A DNA stretch of 21,955 nucleotides from CALBPI01 sp039814545 (GTDB lineage Bacteria > Pseudomonadota > Gammaproteobacteria > Steroidobacterales > Woeseiaceae). The stretch spans positions 1 through 21,955 of the forward strand of contig JBCCBB010000049.1 in assembly GCA_039814545.1 (NCBI GenBank), read 5' to 3'. This document shows, piece after piece, positions 1 through 7,047 of the stretch; position 1 is the stretch's first letter; every line of letters starts with the position of its first letter. The notes under the pieces were generated by a model. It was not told where the DNA came from. It saw only the letters and a list, made by a program, of their open reading frames with translations, and searched no databases. Position numbers and translations under genes: made by a program.

Positions 1-38
1 CTGCTCTGGCCGCCTAAGCCCTTGCCATCATTAAAGAA

Positions 39-123
39 TGGTGGAGGGGGTAGGATTCGAACCTACGTAGGCATAGCCAGCAGATTTACAGTCTGCCCTC
101 GTTGACCGCTTGAGTACCCCTCC
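39..123 (-). tRNA. tRNA-Tyr (anticodon GTA), CCA encoded
   Basis: Read on the minus strand, the sequence folds as a class II tRNA. The acceptor stem is ggagggg at 117-123 paired with 43-49. The anticodon loop ctGTAaa gives tyrosine. There is a long variable arm, and the T arm has the ttcgaat loop. A discriminator A and an encoded CCA occupy 39-42. The long variable arm and the GTA anticodon both point to tRNA-Tyr rather than Ser or Leu. In many gammaproteobacteria this gene leads a Tyr-Gly-Thr-tufB cluster. The window ends 38 bases downstream, so this cannot be checked here. Confidence 0.97.
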
Positions 124-138
124 GCACAGAAGCCCGCT

Positions 139-167
139 ATTGTCTAAGCCCTGCCCGTTCGTGTCAA
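139..167 (-). promoter_or_regulatory. Sigma-70 promoter of tRNA-Tyr
   Basis: On the minus strand a perfect TTGACA (-35, 167-162) is separated by exactly 17 bases from GACAAT (-10, 144-139). Transcription would start near 132, about 9 bases before the mature tRNA 5' end. The stretch after the -10 box is GC-rich (agcgggc). This is the discriminator type seen at stable-RNA promoters under stringent control, so growth-rate control is a reasonable inference. Confidence 0.8.
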
Positions 168-201
168 CACCGCGTCACACCTGATTTTCAGCCGATTGGG
201 C

Positions 202-726
202 TCAGGCCGTCGGCCGACACCAGTGCCAAGGCTCGTAAATGTAGCCAAACGCATTGTCGCGCGGGTAACTCATTGAAAAACCGTGATTTCCGGCATTTCT
301 CTCCAGCCACTGGAAGGCGGACGACTTTTCGAAGGCCTCTGTGAGCGGCGGCACGCCCGGCGTTGCGATGTCCACAGCCCGGCCCGTGTGGTGTTCACTA
401 CAGCCCGGCGGCGCGTTGACAGACAGAATCTCATCCAGGCCCTCGCCCGCATCGAGCTTGCGGCGGATGAGCGACGCCTGGTAGGTGTAGCTCCGGTAAC
501 CGCTTACAAGGAGCAGCTCCACGCCCTCAGCCTGTGCGGCCTGGCGCATGGCCACCCATTTACCGGCCGTCACGGGCTCGAGCTCCTGCTCTCGGCCAAT
601 AATGTTGGGCCCCGCACTCACGCGCGTAGCTGCCTCATCGAATACCGGCAAACCATGCGTCTGCGCATAATCAGACGCGATGCCAAGCTCGGCGAGAATC
701 TGGGTGAGTTGCTCGGTTTGCTGCAT
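202..726 (-). CDS. D-alanyl-D-alanine carboxypeptidase, VanY/M15 family
   Basis: The 174-residue product is a zinc peptidase of the M15B (VanY/DacB) family, which trims the terminal D-Ala from peptidoglycan stem peptides. The family signatures are in order: VSGYRSY at about 74-80, SEHHTGRAVD at 110-119 (zinc ligands H112 and D119), and EPWHW at 165-169 (catalytic E165, zinc ligand H168). The ATG at 726 was chosen because the family domain begins just after it and AGGA lies about 10 bases upstream. The reading frame stays open far upstream but there runs antisense to cmoA. No signal peptide is visible with this start. The protein may therefore act in the cytoplasm, for example in muropeptide recycling, or the true start may be a non-ATG codon upstream. 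It lies between the tRNA promoter and the divergent cmoA. Confidence 0.85.
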   Translation of the reverse strand: MQQTEQLTQILAELGIASDYAQTHGLPVFDEAATRVSAGPNIIGREQELEPVTAGKWVAMRQAAQAEGVELLLVSGYRSYTYQASLIRRKLDAGEGLDEILSVNAPPGCSEHHTGRAVDIATPGVPPLTEAFEKSSAFQWLERNAGNHGFSMSYPRDNAFGYIYEPWHWCRPTA

Positions 727-855
727 CCGATACCGTTCCTGGGCCCAACCGGGGTCGGGCGCTGCGGGGCTGGCAGTGTACCGCCGCCCGACACCCGTCG
801 CGACCGGCTGCCCGCTGGCGCTACACTGTCGCGCTTTGTTTTTACGAACCACGAG

Positions 856-1590
856 ATGCCTAAAGACACCTTGTTTAACGCACCGGGCAGCGGCGACCAT
901 CCGTTTCGCTTCGATGCGCGTGTGGCCGAGGTCTTCGACGACATGATCTCGCGGTCCGTTCCCGGCTACGCTGAGGCGTTGGCCACGGTGCGTGCCATAG
1001 CGGCGGCTCGGGTGCCCGATGGCGGCCGCTGTTTCGACCTGGGCTGCTCGCTGGGTGCCGCCACCCACGCCATCTGCCATGGCCTCGAAGACCGCCCCGC
1101 CGAAGTCATCGGCGTCGACAACTCTGAGGCGATGATCTCGCGTTGCCGGCGCGACCCCGCGTTTCAGAACCTGCCTCAAACTGTTCGCTTCGCCGAACAG
1201 GACCTCACCCAGACAGAAATCGCGGATGCCAGCCTCGTTGTACTCAATTACACCCTGCAATTCGTCCCGCCAGGGCAGCGCCGTCACATCGTGGCACAGA
1301 TCTTTGAGGGGCTGCGGCCCGGGGGCGCGCTCGTCATCAGCGAAAAATTTCGTTTTGAGAGCGCTGCCGTCCAGGACTTAATGACGACGCAACACCTCGA
1401 TTTCAAGCGCAGCAACGGCTACACGGAGCTCGAGATTGCGGGCAAGCGAACCGCGCTCGAGGACGTACTCGTCGCAGATACCCGCGCACGGCATGTTGGC
1501 CGTCTCGAGACGGCGGGTTTTCGTGGCGTAACCCTCTGGCAGGCGCACCTGAACTTCGGTACCTACGTCGCATTCAAGCCCGGTGACTGA
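856..1590 (+). CDS. cmoA: Carboxy-S-adenosyl-L-methionine synthase CmoA
   Basis: The 244-residue product is close to the E. coli length of 247. CmoA converts S-adenosylmethionine and prephenate to carboxy-S-adenosylmethionine, the donor used by CmoB to make cmo5U at position 34 of tRNAs. Visible signatures are FDDMISRSVPGY (27-38), the SAM-binding loop FDLGCSLGA (60-68), GVDNSEAM (86-93) and the late GFRGVTLWQAHLNF block. A TACACT -10-like box lies at 822-827, but no convincing -35 was found and the leader would be short. The ORF is open upstream to 283, but that part overlaps the carboxypeptidase gene antisense and has no family resemblance. Its stop overlaps the cmoB start, so the pair is translationally coupled. 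Confidence 0.96.
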   Translation: MPKDTLFNAPGSGDHPFRFDARVAEVFDDMISRSVPGYAEALATVRAIAAARVPDGGRCFDLGCSLGAATHAICHGLEDRPAEVIGVDNSEAMISRCRRDPAFQNLPQTVRFAEQDLTQTEIADASLVVLNYTLQFVPPGQRRHIVAQIFEGLRPGGALVISEKFRFESAAVQDLMTTQHLDFKRSNGYTELEIAGKRTALEDVLVADTRARHVGRLETAGFRGVTLWQAHLNFGTYVAFKPGD

Positions 1591-2557
1591 TCCACGCCGC
1601 CTCACGGTTAGTGCCGTGCTCGACGCGTTGGGTCCGGCGTTCGCCGCCCATCACGCGAGCTTTCGGCGCGCCCTCGAGCACGACGCCGTCCGACTACTGC
1701 ACGGTGACCTGCCGACCTGGCGTCAGGCGGTGACCTCGTTACCCGCCGTCGATCTAAGCGATGTCGATGCTGCGGCAGCCGCACCTGAGGCCCGCCTGCC
1801 CAAAGCCAGCGCGGACGCCGTAGAGGCCGCATTGCGCCCACTCATGCCCTGGCGCAAGGGCCCGTGGCGTTTGGGCGGTGTCACCATTGACGCCGAGTGG
1901 CGCAGCGATCTCAAGTTCGCGCGCCTGCAACCGCACCTGGACGAACTGGCAGGCCAGCGGATTCTCGATGTCGGCGGCGGCAATGGCTACTTCGCGATTC
2001 GGCTCGCGGCCTTGGGTGCGCGCAGTGTGCTCAATGTCGATCCGACGCTGCTGTTCTACTTCCAGTTTCTGGCCGTACAGCGGTACCTCGGCGTCACCAG
2101 CGCCGGCATGTTGCCGATTCCGTTCGAGGCGCTGGCACCCGCGGAGTCGTTCGACACGGTGCTGTCGATGGGCGTGCTCTACCACCGTCGGGCACCGTCG
2201 CAGCACCTCGAGGATTTGCGGGCGCAGCTGCGGCCCGGCGGACGGTTGGTGCTTGAGACGCTGGTGATTGATGACACGTCCGCCCGGGTGCTCATACCTG
2301 GCAACCGTTACGCACGCATGCGCAACGTCTGGTATGTGCCCTCACCAAGCCTGCTCGCGCACTGGCTCGAGCGCGCGGGATTCAACGACATTCGAGTCGT
2401 CGACGTCACGCCGACCACCGTCAAAGAACAGCGGGCGACAGACTGGATGCGCTTCGAGTCACTGGCCGATGCGCTCGACCCGACCGATCCGGGGCGCACC
2501 GTCGAGGGACACCCAGGGCCGCTGCGGGCGATGGTGCTCGCCACGCGCCACGACTGA
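1583..2557 (+). CDS. cmoB: tRNA 5-carboxymethoxyuridine methyltransferase CmoB
   Basis: The 324-residue product matches the E. coli length of 323. CmoB transfers the carboxymethyl group from carboxy-SAM to 5-hydroxyuridine-34 in tRNAs such as Ala, Val, Pro, Ser, Thr and Leu that read codons ending in U, A or G. The signatures are LMPWRKGP (87-94), DAEWRSD (103-109), ILDVGGGNGYF (127-137), SMGVLYHRR (195-203), GNRYARMRNVWYVPS and the C-terminal RTVEGHPGP. The start is GTG at 1583, overlapping the cmoA stop codon at 1588-1590, which suggests coupled translation. The gene converges on the phosphatase gene with only 10 bases between stops and no obvious terminator. Confidence 0.96.
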   Translation: MTDPRRLTVSAVLDALGPAFAAHHASFRRALEHDAVRLLHGDLPTWRQAVTSLPAVDLSDVDAAAAAPEARLPKASADAVEAALRPLMPWRKGPWRLGGVTIDAEWRSDLKFARLQPHLDELAGQRILDVGGGNGYFAIRLAALGARSVLNVDPTLLFYFQFLAVQRYLGVTSAGMLPIPFEALAPAESFDTVLSMGVLYHRRAPSQHLEDLRAQLRPGGRLVLETLVIDDTSARVLIPGNRYARMRNVWYVPSPSLLAHWLERAGFNDIRVVDVTPTTVKEQRATDWMRFESLADALDPTDPGRTVEGHPGPLRAMVLATRHD

Positions 2558-2567
2558 TCCGCGTCGA

Positions 2568-4205
2568 TTACTCTGCGGCGTCGATGCCACTGGCGTGGCG
2601 CATGACGTAATAGATGTAGCTCTGCTCTTCGGTGCGCGAGACAAGATGCGCCCCGGGCCCCTTGGCGAACAGGGCGACATCTTCACCGCCGTGTGTTTCC
2701 GCACCCGAAGGAATAAACGACTCCTGGTGGTAGCCAGGCAGCATCGTGTTCATCTCGGTCAGGTTGAGCCGGCGCTGCTCGTTCACAGACTCGCCGTAAA
2801 TCGCCTCGTTGCCGAATTCATCGACGGCCTTTTTCAGAAAGCGACCACCACGTCCGTTGCCGTAACCGATCGTGGTGTAGGGCTGCTCGTCGCCTGCGAG
2901 CACCGCCTCCCCGGTTGCGTCGCCGCGACGGTCGTTGCCCCGCACGATGTCGAGAATAGGGTTACCGCGACTCGCGTAGCCGGCGATGGTCATGACGTGG
3001 CTGTGATCGGCTGTGACCAGCAGCAGGGTGTCATCGTCTTCGGTCATGGCATCAGCCGTCGCCACGGCTGCGTCGAGCGCCACGGTATCGGCAAAGGCGC
3101 GCACGGCATTAGTCGCGTGGTGCGCGTGATCGATGCGCCCGCTCTCGACGACGAGCAAATAACCTTTCGGGTTGCGGCTGAGCATTCGTATCGCGAGCGC
3201 CGTCATTTCAGCCAGCGAGGGCTCACCACCCGGATCGTTCTCACGATCGAGTTCGTATTGCATGTGCGAGTGGTTGAACGTGCCCAGCAGGTGGTCCACC
3301 TCATCAATGTCAATCTTGTCGAACTGCTTTTGGTTCCAGATCCACTCGGAGCGTGGCCGGGACGCCCATTCTTCGCCCAGGTGACGACCGTCGAGCCGAC
3401 GCCCCGTGAGTCGCGGATTTTCCGGATCGCGGAACGGCTGGCCGCTGCGCATGCGCGGCAGGAAATGCCGGCGGCCACCGCCCAGCGCTACTTCGAGCCC
3501 GTCGCCGAACGACATCTCAACGAGCTGCAGCGCAAGGTCCTTGCAGCCCTTGCCGCGCTCGCTCTTGGGTAGCGCGCTGTCGTCCTCCCAACCGCGCTCG
3601 GGCGCGTGACCGTAGGCCGCAGCGGGCGTGGCGTGTGTCAGGCGCGCCGTCGACACGACACCCGTCGACCAACCCGCCGCTTCCAGCTGCTCCATGAGCG
3701 TCGGAACACTATTGGCGAGCCCACTTTCGCAGTCCAAACGCACTGTCGCAGGACCCACCGACAACAAGCCCGAGTCGGTTTTGACGCCCGTGATCATGGC
3801 GCTCATCGTGCCGGCCGAATCCGGGGTCTGTTGGTTGACGTTGTAAGTCTTGATCAGCGAGGTGTAAGGGAATTGCTCGAAACCAAGCGACGTTTCCTCA
3901 CCGCGGCCGCCCTCGACCTGGCCGGCGTAAATACGTGCGGCCGTGATCGTCGACACCCCCATGCCGTCACCCACGAACAGGATGATGCCGCGCGCCGCAT
4001 TTTCGTAGCGCGGCCGCCCCAATGCAGCGGCCAGCGACTGCTGACCAAGTGCGCGCCAGTACTCAGGACGTTCGTCGTCGGCAGTGGCGGGCCCGGAAGC
4101 AGCGGACTCAGAGGCCTGAGGTGTTTGCGCACAGGCCGATACCGCGCCTAGTGCACACACAGCAAGCAACGGCAGAACTAAGGAAAAACGGGGCAGCGCG
4201 CGCAT
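2568..4205 (-). CDS. Alkaline phosphatase (PhoA family) lipoprotein
   Basis: The 545-residue secreted metallo-phosphomonoesterase releases phosphate from organic esters outside the inner membrane. The signal peptide ends in VSAC, predicting lipidation of C25 by signal peptidase II. Catalytic features are VGDGMG (78-83; metal ligand D80), PDSAGTMSAMITG (128-140) with nucleophile S130, VVESGRIDHAHH (352-363), TADHSH (398-403) and ETHGGEDV (503-510; metal ligand H505). The ATG at 4205 is chosen because GGAG lies five bases upstream and a clean lipoprotein signal follows. An in-frame ATG at 4253 would put a polar stretch before the signal. It is about 70 residues longer than E. coli PhoA, mainly through insertions around 245-320. 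No Pho box was identified. It is divergent from srkA. Confidence 0.93.
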   Translation of the reverse strand: MRALPRFSLVLPLLAVCALGAVSACAQTPQASESAASGPATADDERPEYWRALGQQSLAAALGRPRYENAARGIILFVGDGMGVSTITAARIYAGQVEGGRGEETSLGFEQFPYTSLIKTYNVNQQTPDSAGTMSAMITGVKTDSGLLSVGPATVRLDCESGLANSVPTLMEQLEAAGWSTGVVSTARLTHATPAAAYGHAPERGWEDDSALPKSERGKGCKDLALQLVEMSFGDGLEVALGGGRRHFLPRMRSGQPFRDPENPRLTGRRLDGRHLGEEWASRPRSEWIWNQKQFDKIDIDEVDHLLGTFNHSHMQYELDRENDPGGEPSLAEMTALAIRMLSRNPKGYLLVVESGRIDHAHHATNAVRAFADTVALDAAVATADAMTEDDDTLLLVTADHSHVMTIAGYASRGNPILDIVRGNDRRGDATGEAVLAGDEQPYTTIGYGNGRGGRFLKKAVDEFGNEAIYGESVNEQRRLNLTEMNTMLPGYHQESFIPSGAETHGGEDVALFAKGPGAHLVSRTEEQSYIYYVMRHASGIDAAE

Positions 4206-4256
4206 CAAAACTCCGGCAACAAGCGTCGTCTGTCGAGCCGCGCATGGTCGCATAGC

Positions 4257-4304
4257 GCCGGCAATGGCGCACGCAAGCCGGCATTGCGCGTAAGCTTGCG
4301 CGCA
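4257..4304. promoter_or_regulatory. Tandem repeat and dyad in the phosphatase-srkA divergent region
   Basis: Two near-identical 13-base units beginning gccggca start at 4257 and 4277, a spacing of 20 bases or about two helical turns. Immediately after, a 20-base imperfect palindrome (4285-4304, centred on AAGCTT, one mismatched pair) runs into the srkA ATG. It also covers the -10-like TAAGCT at 4291-4296. No Shine-Dalgarno sequence precedes srkA. These are possible operator sites in the 98-base gap, but the sequence is GC-rich and simple, so chance similarity is possible. Confidence 0.35.
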
Positions 4305-5287
4305 TGACCGATGTTGCTGCCCCAGGGTTCGACCAACTGCTGCCTGACGACATCCTCGACGCCGTCGAAAGCGCCGGCCACGAGGCGACGGGCGGACTGT
4401 TGCCACTGAACAGTTACGAGAATCGCGTCTACCGCGTCGACCTCTTCGACACGGCGCCGATTGTGGCCAAGTTCTACCGCAACGGCCGCTGGAGCGACGC
4501 GCAATTACGCGAGGAACACGCGTTTGCGCAGGCGCTTGCGGCCGCGGAGATCCCCGTCGTCGCACCGCTCGATGACAATGGCACGCTACACCAACACGGC
4601 GGCTTTCGATTCGCGCTGTACCCCTGCCGCGGTGGTCGCTGGCCCGATCTCGATGCCCCCGAGACGTTACGCCAACTCGGTCGACTCGTCGCCCGCATTC
4701 ACCAGATCGGCGCTGTGCAGCCCATGCCGTCACGACCCGTGCTCGATAGCGAACGCCTGGGTCATGAACCCTGTGACTACCTGCTCGATGTCGATGCGGT
4801 CCCGCCCACGCTCGTTGACGCCTACGAGAGCCTCATCGACGACCTGCTCGACCGTGTCGACGCCCAGTTCGAGGCCGTCGGACACGTCACCGAAATCCCA
4901 ATCCACGGCGACCTGCATCCGGGCAACATTCTCGAAGATGGCGAACAACTGCACATCGTCGACACCGACGACTGTTGCATTGGCCCGGCCGTACAAGACC
5001 TCTGGATGTTTCTGTCCGGTGACGAGGACGCGCGCAGCCGGCAACTCGGGTTTCTGCTCGAGGGCTACGAGACCTTCCGAAGTTTCGATCGCCGCGAATT
5101 CGCGCTCGTCGAGTCGCTGCGTACGCTACGCATCATGCACTACGCTGCCTGGCTGCACCGACGGCGCGAAGACCCGGCGTTTGTTCAGGCGTTTCCCTGG
5201 TTCGGGACGGAGCGGTATTGGAACGAGCACATTCTTTCTTTGCGAGAGCAGTTTGCGGCTTTGGACGAGCCTGTTGTCTCGGACTGA
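4304..5287 (+). CDS. srkA: Stress response kinase A (YihE-type serine/threonine kinase)
   Basis: The 327-residue product belongs to the SrkA/YihE family (328 residues in E. coli). This is a cytoplasmic kinase of the aminoglycoside-phosphotransferase fold that protects cells in envelope and oxidative stress. Visible elements are NSYENRVYRV (36-45), the ATP-binding lysine in VAKFYR (54-59), the catalytic loop IHGDLHPGNIL (200-210; D203, N208) and the metal-binding VDTDD (219-223). A late IMHYAAWLHRR block is typical of the family. In enterobacteria srkA precedes dsbA, but here it is followed by a structured repeat and a convergent gene. There is no clear Shine-Dalgarno before the ATG. A -10-like TAAGCT eight bases before it would give a very short or absent leader. 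Confidence 0.93.
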   Translation: MTDVAAPGFDQLLPDDILDAVESAGHEATGGLLPLNSYENRVYRVDLFDTAPIVAKFYRNGRWSDAQLREEHAFAQALAAAEIPVVAPLDDNGTLHQHGGFRFALYPCRGGRWPDLDAPETLRQLGRLVARIHQIGAVQPMPSRPVLDSERLGHEPCDYLLDVDAVPPTLVDAYESLIDDLLDRVDAQFEAVGHVTEIPIHGDLHPGNILEDGEQLHIVDTDDCCIGPAVQDLWMFLSGDEDARSRQLGFLLEGYETFRSFDRREFALVESLRTLRIMHYAAWLHRRREDPAFVQAFPWFGTERYWNEHILSLREQFAALDEPVVSD

Positions 5288-5402
5288 TTTGATTGCGCGC
5301 TGTTTCCGGGATGTTGCTGGGCGCGGAGGTGCTTTTCTCCATGGCTCGCTTCGCTGCGCTTTACTTCCGAAAAACACCTCCGCGCCCACCAAAACCCTCG
5401 TG
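5288..5402 (+). repeat. Structured intergenic repeat, copy 1
   Basis: This 115-base unit begins directly after the srkA stop codon. From outside to inside it has a shared left end (ttgcgcgctg), a 14-base left arm at 5318-5331, a core at 5332-5374, the perfectly complementary right arm at 5375-5388, and a shared right end (aaccctc.tg). The asymmetric core contains 29 bases (5341-5369) that are identical, in reverse orientation, at 5612-5640. The stem bases differ from those of copy 2 while pairing is kept. The core has an ATG and reads M-A-R-F-A-A-L-Y-F-R-K-T in one frame, which produces spurious short ORFs. No T-run follows the stem. Confidence 0.85.
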
Positions 5403-5578
5403 TAGCGCGTCATTCAGGATGTCTTTGGAGGATGTCTCCCAATCTCAACATCACCCCAGGAATGGGCGGGGCTCGTTCCAATAGTTGGAGGTTGTGAGTC
5501 GCAGCCGTCAGGCCCGTGCTCAACTCATCACCTGGGGCGCTGGGTTGCGAAGCACAAGCAGCCAGAACGCCATCGTGG

Positions 5579-5691
5579 CATGAGGGTTGTGGGACGGGGG
5601 ATGGCGTTTTGCGGAAGTAAAGCGCAGCGAAGCGAGCCATGGAGCAAAGCGCCATCCCCCGGCCCGCAGCCCGGGATCAGCGCGCAACCAA
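5579..5691 (-). repeat. Structured intergenic repeat, copy 2 (inverted)
   Basis: This 113-base unit begins directly after the stop codon of the SodC-like gene, read on the minus strand. It carries the same left end (ttgcgcgctg), the same core (29 identical bases at 5612-5640) and a similar right end. Its arms are cgggggatggcg (5595-5606) and cgccatcccccg (5650-5661), a perfect 12-base pairing whose bases are unrelated to the arms of copy 1. Pairing can be extended outward with one mismatch to roughly 5584-5593 and 5663-5672. The 176 bases between the two copies (5403-5578) show no gene or further repeat that I can recognise. Confidence 0.85.
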
Positions 5692-6261
5692 TCAGCGCGC
5701 GATAGGCCTCAACTCCCCACAAGCCACAAGCCGCCCAGTCGGCTCCCCGGAAGCGCTGTCCGCCCCGGCATGCACCACAACAGCAAGGCCGAGAAAACGC
5801 GCGGGCTTCAAGTCGGAGACCTTCTCAATGGAGAACTTCGCCTGCCGCGTGCTGCCGACATCAAACCCACCGAAGGCACCGGCCGGCGGTTGGCCGCTAT
5901 CGGCCAGGCGTTGCGCTTCACCGGGCAGCGAGAAACGCTCGCCCGCACCGTCGTTGTCTGAGCCTGCGCAGTTAGTGCCGTCGTGGACGTGGATCGCATA
6001 GGCGCCAGGCGTCAGGCCATCGAGTGCCGCGGCCAGAATCAGCTCACCGCCGTCTGCCGTGAGCACGGCCGCGCCGCTGATGGCGGGATTGATGGCGATG
6101 AGTTCGGCCGCGAGTGTTTCGATACCCGCTGCGACGTCAGGCGCTGCGCCGCTGGTCTCGGGCAGGGGCACCGGTGCAGGCGCCTCGGGTCGGCACGCCG
6201 CCAGCACGACGGCGGCGCAAAACACCGCCACACCGCGCACAGATGACGAGACGGTGATCAC
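5692..6261 (-). CDS. SodC-like (Cu/Zn superoxide dismutase fold) lipoprotein with degenerate metal site
   Basis: The 189-residue product starts with a lipoprotein signal (lipobox LAAC, C23). A Cu/Zn superoxide-dismutase-like domain follows: AYAIHVHD (88-94, H91 and H93), a cysteine at 98, GLAVVVHAGAD (158-168, H164) and the terminal RLVACGEL (C181, expected disulfide partner of C98). The segment that normally supplies the bridging histidine and the zinc ligands (usually G-H-F-N-P and H-x-G-D-L) instead reads GERFSLPG and AGAFGGF with no histidine. Three copper ligands could remain, but zinc binding and normal dismutase activity are doubtful. The GTG start at 6261 overlaps the rhomboid stop (GTGA), so translation is likely coupled. 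No ATG lies in a plausible place. Confidence 0.75.
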   Translation of the reverse strand: MITVSSSVRGVAVFCAAVVLAACRPEAPAPVPLPETSGAAPDVAAGIETLAAELIAINPAISGAAVLTADGGELILAAALDGLTPGAYAIHVHDGTNCAGSDNDGAGERFSLPGEAQRLADSGQPPAGAFGGFDVGSTRQAKFSIEKVSDLKPARFLGLAVVVHAGADSASGEPTGRLVACGELRPIAR

Positions 6262-6857
6262 CGGATGCGACGCTGCGATCGCCAAAAGAGGATTAGCAGA
6301 AACCCAACAACCATGCCACCAAGGTGGGCAAAGTGCGCCACGCCCGAATTGGCGCGCGTGAATCCGAAATACAGCTCTACAACCCCGTACATGAGCACGA
6401 AGTACTTGGCCGGCAGAGGAATAGGCGGAAACAGCAGCAGGATGCGCTGGTTCGGGAAAGTCATACCGAAAGCCAACAAGACGCCAAACACGCCACCTGA
6501 GGCGCCAACCGTGATCGACGGCCGCCCCGTGATCGCGGCAAGCGCGAGCTGAGCGGCAGCCGCGCCCAGTACGCAAACGAAGTAGTAGATCAGAAACCGA
6601 CGGGAGCCCCAGACAATCTCCATCGTGCGCCCGAACATCCAGAGCGCGAACATGTTGAGTGCGAGGTGCGAGACACCGCCGTGGAGGAACGAATAGGTCA
6701 CGGGCTGCCAAATCGCAAACAGGTCCGGAATCGAGAAGAGCGCGAAGTTTGCATACATGATCAGCCCGAACTGCGGCATGAACTGGCCGCCGACGAAAAT
6801 CAGCGCATTGCCGAGCAGCAAAAAGAAGATCACGGGCGGAAAAGTGTCGTCCTGCAT
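6258..6857 (-). CDS. Rhomboid family intramembrane serine protease
   Basis: The 199-residue polytopic membrane protein is a rhomboid protease that cleaves transmembrane segments within the bilayer. Six hydrophobic segments are visible. The catalytic serine lies in GASGG (118-122, S120) and the catalytic histidine in FAHLGGM (176-182, H178). N68 in HLALNMFALW is the usual oxyanion-region residue of loop L1 and TM2. The ATG at 6857 is preceded by AGGA at a suitable distance. The frame is open further upstream, but that part has no membrane character and overlaps the divergent promoter region. It forms a two-gene unit with the SodC-like lipoprotein. It is a single-domain rhomboid without an N-terminal cytoplasmic extension. 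The substrate is unknown. Confidence 0.92.
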   Translation of the reverse strand: MQDDTFPPVIFFLLLGNALIFVGGQFMPQFGLIMYANFALFSIPDLFAIWQPVTYSFLHGGVSHLALNMFALWMFGRTMEIVWGSRRFLIYYFVCVLGAAAAQLALAAITGRPSITVGASGGVFGVLLAFGMTFPNQRILLLFPPIPLPAKYFVLMYGVVELYFGFTRANSGVAHFAHLGGMVVGFLLILFWRSQRRIR

Positions 6858-6920
6858 GGGGGTCCTACTGTCGGGCTGCGTGTTCGAGAGGGGGTTTGTG
6901 TTGTCCGGGCGGGGTCGACG

Positions 6921-6949
6921 TTGTTGCAACGGCGCGGGCACAGTATAAC
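6921..6949 (+). promoter_or_regulatory. Divergent promoter region of the double uvrA and rhomboid genes
   Basis: On the plus strand TTGTTG (6921-6926), a 17-base spacer and TATAAC (6944-6949) form a reasonable sigma-70 promoter, with a start near 6956 and a leader of about 90 bases. On the minus strand TATACT (6947-6942) overlaps the same bases and could serve the rhomboid gene, but no good -35 was found for it. No LexA-type CTGT-N8-ACAG site was seen in the leader. Confidence 0.5.
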
Positions 6950-7047
6950 GGCTGTCCCGTTGCCGCCGCGTGTCAGCTTGCCGCCGGTCGCATGGGTCGC
7001 CCCCTGTGGCACCACCCGAACTCCCTGCCAGCCCGGAGCTGCCTGAC

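Noticed and set aside
727..1287. Upstream extension of the carboxypeptidase frame to 1287
   Set aside because: It runs antisense through cmoA, shows no signal peptide or family similarity, and is the usual open antisense frame of GC-rich DNA.
2555..2570. Terminator between cmoB and the alkaline phosphatase gene
   Set aside because: Only 10 bases separate the stops and no stem with a T-run is present.
4206..4733. N-terminal extension of the alkaline phosphatase frame
   Set aside because: It is antisense to srkA and arginine-rich, and it would bury the lipoprotein signal peptide that starts cleanly at 4205.
5293..5722. Short ORFs in the srkA/SodC-like gap, some reading M-A-R-F-A-A-L-Y-F-R-K-T
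   Set aside because: They are created by the repeated core on both strands; they have no ribosome sites and no independent coding signs.
6970..7047. Earlier GTG start for the double UvrA
   Set aside because: It adds 26 proline-rich residues not seen at UvrA starts; the ATG at 7048 has GGAG upstream and the family N-terminus.
6858..7047. LexA/SOS box before the double uvrA
   Set aside because: No CTGT-N8-ACAG arrangement is present; ACAG and CTGT occur only in the wrong order.
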